A stretch of 64,000 nucleotides of DNA from positions 108,571,265-108,635,264 of the forward strand of contig CM067081.1 in assembly GCA_034008185.1 (NCBI GenBank). The letters are read 5' to 3'. Origin of the DNA: Gorsachius magnificus (Eukaryota; Chordata; Aves; Pelecaniformes; Ardeidae). The position numbers and the translations under genes were made by a program. Within the stretch, counting starts at the first letter, position 1; the number at the start of each line of letters is the position of its first letter. The notes under the pieces were generated by a model that made no database searches, was not told the DNA's origin, and was given only the letters and a program-made list of their open reading frames with translations. Below, piece after piece: positions 59,575-64,000 of this stretch.

Positions 59575-60391
59575 GACAGATGCCCAGCCAGCCACTCTCT
59601 CACTCCCCCTCCTCAACAGGATGAGGGGAGAAAATGAGATGGAAAATCTCATGGGTTGAGATGAAGACAAGGGAGATCACTTAATGATTACAATAATGGA
59701 CAAAACAGACTAAACTTGGGGAAAGTTAATTTAGTTTATTGTCAATTAAAACAGCATTGGATGGTGAGAAACAAAGTCAAAAGCTAAAATACCTTTCCCA
59801 ACCCCCCTTTTTTTCAGGCTCAACTTCACTCCTTCATGCCCAAGTCCTCTACCTCCTCTCCCCTCCAGTGACACAGGGAGATGGGGAATGGGGGGTTGTG
59901 ATGAGTTCATAACAACTCCTCTCTGATGCCCTGTCCTCATCACACTTTTCACCTGCTGCAGCATGGCTCCTTCTTATGGGCTGCAGTCCTTCAGGATAAA
60001 CCTGCTCCAGTGTAGGCTCTCGACAAGCTGTGGTTCCATCAGAAAATATACACCTGCTCCACCCAGCTCTCTACCTGGCTTGCAGGGAAATACATGCTTC
60101 ATCATGGTCTCCTCCAGGGGCTGCAGGGGAATCTCTGCTCCTGCTTGGGAACCTGAAGCACCTTCTCCCCCTCCTCCTTCTCCCATCTTTGTGTCATCAG
60201 GGCTGTTTCTCACACTTTCCCCTTTCTCTGTCTGTCCATCTTGGCTGATGGGTTCGGCTTTGGCCAGCGGTGGGTCTGTTGGAGCTGGCTGGAACTGGCT
60301 GTGTTCAATATGGGGTAGCCCCTCACCTCTTCTCACAGGGACACCCCTGCAGACCCCTGCTGCCAACACCTTGCCACATAAACCCAATACA
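59575..60391 (-). mobile_element. LTR of a second avian ERV family, minus strand
   Basis: The minus strand starts TGTATTGGGTTTATGTGGCA at 60391, followed by AGCCAGTTCCAGCCAGCTCC and CGCTGGCCAAAGCCGAACCC. It continues into an AATAAAC signal near 59743, CTCAACCCATGAGATTTTC and a GAGTGAGAGAGTGGCTG end that resembles the U5 tail of the TGTCCTGG family. A 137-codon frame (60387-59974 minus) fits inside it, but no protein family is recognised. The left edge is uncertain and no clean duplication was found. The plus-strand block at 61592 is a relative. Confidence 0.75.
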
Positions 60392-61591
60392 AACGGTAAT
60401 GAGCAAATAACAAGAACCTGGGGGGAAGTGGCATCACCCTAATTCTGAACCTGTAAAACTGGGTCCTCAGGCCTTTCCTAGTCTAAGTGTTATGTCACTA
60501 CTGCTGGTGGCCAAAGTAGCTGAAGCACATGCAGACCTATCAGATTTCTCATGCTGATTATGAAACTAAAACCATTTGAATTTCCCTTGTTCCTTTCTTA
60601 TGAATCTTTTTGCATCTCAAGTATCTGCATCATAATGGTCGGTTTGGCTCCATGAGCCAGCTTGGCAAGATAATCTGTAGTTCCCTGGGGAGCTTTGAGG
60701 GATTGAGAGTTAGAGAAGAAAATTTGCTAATCCATTACAAACATGAAGCTTAATCTTTAGCATCTGTAATCTCAACAAAGCCAAACTAAAAGGCAGACCT
60801 TTTTTTTTGTTGTTTGGGGGGGAGAGTAGGGGGGGCACCTTCATATCCTGTGGCCAGACATGTGCTTATTGTCTCAGAGAATGGGAACTTGTACATATAT
60901 TTGACTGTGGAAGTCAACCAATTGTTAATCTCTGAAATTATATCCTTGCTTTATTCCCTCCATGACTAGAACTTCATTTTGCTTTCATAGACCAAAACTG
61001 TAGGCTGAAGAAAATGGTAGATGCTGCATTTATGTGTTTGCTCCTAGGAAATTCCACTTATTTATGTATTATTTGTTAAGAAGCTGTTCCAGCTTGCAGG
61101 TTCTTAAAGGCTCGTATGCATCCCTACTACCAGAAAAATCCAGGAATAAGTCTTGCTGATCTGCCAGAGAAAATCTAAAGGTGAGGAAAGAAGGTAGGAG
61201 TAAATCTTCAGTCTTTCTGCTGAATACAGAACTGTCTTATTCAGTGCCTTATTCAACTTTGTCTTCCACAAACATGAGTGGCAAGTGGTGGTGGTGGTTG
61301 GGGGGGGATGATTCTGAATCTGCAGCTTGTCTGGCTTCATTTTTCTTTAGTAGAAAAATTTTCTTAGTGCACTAGAATTAGATGCAAGTACCTTAGAAGT
61401 CAGACAATACAGTTTTAATCATACCTAGAGAAAATTACAAATTAAATTAACTATTGGAGTGCTTATTGCATTTTGTGTGGCATTTTCCTTCCCCTTCTTA
61501 GAACAGCGGGGAGGGTGTTGGTCCTCCCCCATCTGTGGATATTTTTAAGTATCCACCTTCTTTTTTTCCCCATAGTATTGTGAAATAATAT
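60392..61591. other. unique sequence, nothing recognised
   Basis: Has G-rich patches near 60817-60836 and 61300-61308. No gene recognised. Confidence 0.45.
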
Positions 61592-61761
61592 TGTATTGGG
61601 TTTACATGGCAAGATTTTAATAGGAGTGGGGCTACAGGGGTGGCTTTTGTGAGAAGACACCAGAAGTTGCCCCCATGTCCAAAAAAATCTAGTTTCAGCT
61701 GGCTCCAAGGTGGACCCACTACTGGACAAAGTTGAGCCATATAAAAACATATTTAAGAAGG
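61592..61761 (+). mobile_element. left part of an LTR split by a CR1 insertion
   Basis: Begins TGTATTGGGTTTACATGGCA, the same start as the LTR at 60391 (minus). It continues GGGGCTACAGGGGTGGC and CTGGCTCCAAGGTGGACCCA to a CATATTTAAGAAGG TATA-type region. It breaks off at about 61761, and the family resemblance resumes at 63787. Confidence 0.82.
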
Positions 61762-62529
61762 CTCTTCCACGTGGGTAATGATGAAGTTGCAGTGAGTAGC
61801 CCAAGGGTGATTAAAAAAGAATTCAAAGCCTTGGGGCACTCAGTAAAGGAATCTGGAGCACAGGTTATTTTTTCCTTGCTCCTTCCAGTGGTGGGCAGAG
61901 ACACTGGGCAATAAAGGCGGACTCAATCTATTAACATGTGGCTCCGCGACTGGTGTCACCGCCACAGCTTTGGATTCTTTGACCATGGGATGATCTACAT
62001 GGCACCAGTCTTGCTGGCATCAAATGGGACCCAGCTTTCTCAAAGGGGGAAGAGGGTCTTTGCACAGGAGCTTGCGGGGCTCAATGACAGGGATTTAAAC
62101 TAGATGTGGAGGGGGAAGGGGAACCTATCGGGCTTGCCAGCGACAGGCTAGGGGATGATATGCAACAGTTAGAGGGACAGGGGGCTAGTATGAGCCCTCA
62201 ACCCATTGCCCAGCAGTGTGCCAGGGGCGCTGCAACAAAGTTCAAGTCTGGCAGAGGTGAGCCGGAGGCTCCTGAGGTAGTAGGAGCCAACAAGGAAAAG
62301 CCTGTGAAACACCTCAAGGGAAATGAGGGGTGTTCTGCTATGAAGGTGACAAGGCCGAAGCTCAGATGAAATGCCTCTATACAAAGCACGCAGCATGGGA
62401 AACAAACAAGAGGAGTTGGAAGCTATCGTGCTGCTAGAAAGCTACGACCTGATCGCCATTACAGAAACTTGGTGGGATGAATCCCACGACTGGAATGTAG
62501 CTATTGATGGCTACAGGCTGTTCAGAAGG
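61762..62529 (+). mobile_element. CR1 LINE, part 1: ORF1 end and ORF2 start
   Basis: The first part carries the end of CR1 ORF1, which in CR1 elements is an SGNH-type esterase domain. LFHVGNDEVA (GTND block with a codon missing) is followed by ESGAQVIFSLLLPV, a broken stretch, then NGTQLSQRGKRVFAQELAGL and a stop at 62101-62103. The expected D-x-x-H of the esterase is N-x-x-Q here. ORF2 begins near 62371 (MPLYKARSMGNKQEELEA) with the endonuclease signature AITETWWDESHDW. The element is split at 62529 by a solo LTR inside the endonuclease. It is 5'-truncated within ORF1. Confidence 0.9.
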
Positions 62530-63126
62530 TGTCCTGGTTTCGACTGGGATAGAGTTAATTTTCTTCACAGAAGCTAGCATAGTGCTGTGCTTTGGATTTA
62601 GTACTAGAAGAATGTTGATAACACACTGATGTTTTTAGTTGTTGCCAAGTAGTGTTCAGACTGCTCAAGGACTTTTTGAGCTTCTCCTGCTCAGCCAGGT
62701 GCATAACAAGCTGGGAGTACAGCACAGCTAGGACCCAAACTGTCCAAACAGCTATTCCATACCATAGAAGTCATGCTCGGGGGGGTTAGTCGATCGGTCG
62801 GTCGGTCGCGGGCAGAGTGGTCGCAGCTCGGGCTGTGTGACTGCGGCTCGGGGGGAGTGATCGCGGCTCGGGACGGGCTGGGCATCGGTCAGCGGGTGGT
62901 GAGCAATTGCATTGTGCATCACTTGTTTTATATGTTCTGTATATTCTGTTATCATTCTCATTATTACTATTATTATTATTTTCTCTTATTAAACTGTCTC
63001 TATCTCAACCCACGGGTCTTAATTTTTTTTCTTTTTCTCTGATTCTCTCCCCCATCCCACTGCGGGGGGGGGGAGTGAGCGAGTGGCTGCATGGTGCTTA
63101 GTCGCCAGCCGGCTTAAACCACGACA
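62530..63126 (+). mobile_element. solo LTR, ERVL-like family, inside the CR1
   Basis: 597 bp from TGTCCTGGTTTCGACTGGGA to TTAAACCACGACA, flanked by a perfect 5-bp duplication GAAGG (62525-62529 and 63127-63131). Closely similar to the provirus LTRs, with the same TATA-like and ATTAAA elements and one extra promoter-proximal CTCGGG unit relative to the 5' LTR. CR1 endonuclease sequence continues in the same frame on both sides, so this is the youngest of the three nested layers. Confidence 0.95.
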
Positions 63127-63786
63127 GAAGGGACAGGCGAGGAAGGAGGGGTGGAGGAATTGCCCTTTACATCAAGAAATCATTACAGTGTGAAGAGCTG
63201 ACACTGAAGAATAGCCACCAGAAGGTCAAAAGCTTATGGGTAAGAATCAGAGAGAGAGGCAACAAAGGGAACCTGGTGGTTGGTGTCTACTACAGGCTGC
63301 CAGATCAAGAGGAGCTGACTGACGAAGCGTTCTTGCTCCAACTCTGGGAGGCTTCGCGCTCACAGGCTCTCATCCTACTGGGGGACTTCAACCACCCCGA
63401 CATCTGCTGGAAAACCAACATAGCAGGGTGTAGGGAGACCTGATTGCGGTCTTTCAGTACCTAAAAGGGGGCCTATAGGAAAGATGGGGAAAATCTTTTT
63501 AGTAGGGCCAGCTGTGACAGGACAAGGGGTAATGGTTTTAAACTAAAACAGGGTAGCTTTAGACTGGATATAAGGAAGAAATTCTTTACAGTGGGTGTGG
63601 TGAAACACTGGAACGGGTTGCCCAGAGAGGTAGTGGAGGTCCCGTTCCTGGAAACATTCAAGGCCAGGTTGGAAGGGGCTCTGAGCAACCTGACCTAGTT
63701 ACCGGTGTCCCTGCTCACTGCAGGGGTGTTGGACTAGATGACCTCTAAAGGTGTCTTACAACACAAAACATTCTGTGATTCTATGA
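63127..63786 (+). mobile_element. CR1 LINE, part 2: endonuclease then 3' end, RT deleted
   Basis: Resumes with RGRRGGGIALYIKKS and continues through the endonuclease (LVVGVYYRLPDQEELTDEAF, then ALILLGDFNHPDICW). At about 63428 the sequence jumps to the 3' region (GGGAGACCTGATTGCGG), deleting the entire reverse transcriptase. From there it closely matches the copies ending at 1848 (+) and starting at 15774 (-). It ends ATTCTGTGATTCTATGA. Confidence 0.93.
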
Positions 63787-64000
63787 ATAAAACACTGCAC
63801 AGCAACAGCTGAAAGACCTGAAAACATGTGAGAGAAGCAACCCTGCAGACACCAAGGTTGGTGAAGAAGGAGGGGGACGAGGTTCTCCAGGCACTGGAGA
63901 AGAGATATTCCAGAGAAGACCATGGTGATGCAGGTTGTCCCCCTGCAGTCCCTGGAGGACCCCACACTGGAGTGGGTAGATATGTCCTGAAGGCAGCTGC
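63787..64000 (+). mobile_element. right part of the split LTR, running off the window
   Basis: ACATGTGAGAGAAGCAACCC, then GACACCAAGGTTGGTGAAGA and CTGCAGTCCCTGGAGGACC correspond in order to GTGTGAGAAACAGCCCTGAT and following sequence in the minus-strand LTR at about 60210-60080. It continues the LTR begun at 61592 and is cut by the window edge. Confidence 0.72.

Noticed and set aside
59974..60387. 137-codon minus-strand frame
   Set aside because: It lies wholly inside an LTR, is Gly/Pro/Glu-rich with no domain, and is best explained by the GC-rich LTR composition.
1..64000. tRNA or rRNA genes and CRISPR arrays
   Set aside because: No cloverleaf-compatible tRNA signature, conserved rRNA block or regularly spaced direct repeats were seen by eye; a tRNA scan would be needed to exclude tRNA pseudogenes.

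Overview
This window looks like bird nuclear DNA. Long AT-rich stretches without recognisable genes are interrupted by CR1 LINEs, identifiable from their reverse-transcriptase and endonuclease fragments and from 3' tails of the type ATTCTATGATTCTATG. They are also interrupted by avian long terminal repeats, most of one ERVL-like (class III) family that starts TGTCCTGGTTT and ends CCACGACA. I cannot name the species. I found no complete host gene. The best host candidate is one possible exon on the minus strand (3879-4124), and it is weak. No tRNA, rRNA, CRISPR array or bacterial feature was seen.

The centrepiece is an almost complete endogenous retrovirus on the plus strand, 18320-25138, flanked by a perfect 5-bp target duplication (CATGG). 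In order it has a 5' LTR, a tRNA-Lys1,2-type primer binding site, two short overlapping ORFs for hydrophobic proteins, a gag frame without its own ATG, a fully open pol, a polypurine tract and a 3' LTR. Pol has protease, reverse transcriptase, RNase H and integrase, all with their catalytic residues. There is no env and no visible dUTPase. Gag and pol share one frame and are separated by a single TAG. A hairpin lies 10 nt after it, and the hairpin loop is perfectly complementary to a downstream hexamer, which suggests a gammaretrovirus-like readthrough pseudoknot.

The same LTR family recurs as solo LTRs: minus strand at 25500-26079 (duplication ATAGT), minus strand at 56846-57397 and plus strand at 62530-63126 (duplication GAAGG). 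The 56846 copy sits inside the integrase end of an older, decayed minus-strand relative, part of whose RNase H region now lies in inverted orientation at 58165-58330. The right end of the window is a three-layer nest. A different avian LTR (61592-61761 and 63787-64000) was split by a CR1 (61762-63786), whose endonuclease region was then split by the 62530-63126 solo LTR. A second copy of the outer LTR family lies on the minus strand at about 59575-60391, and another probable solo LTR of unrelated sequence is at 33347-34059.

CR1 fragments are at 665-1848 (+), 15774-16456 (-), a back-to-back pair at 45813-46473, short 3' tails near 31870, 39826 and 49538, and the nested copy at 61762-63786. The remaining sequence is AT-rich with homopolymer and A/C-rich low-complexity tracts and nothing I could identify.
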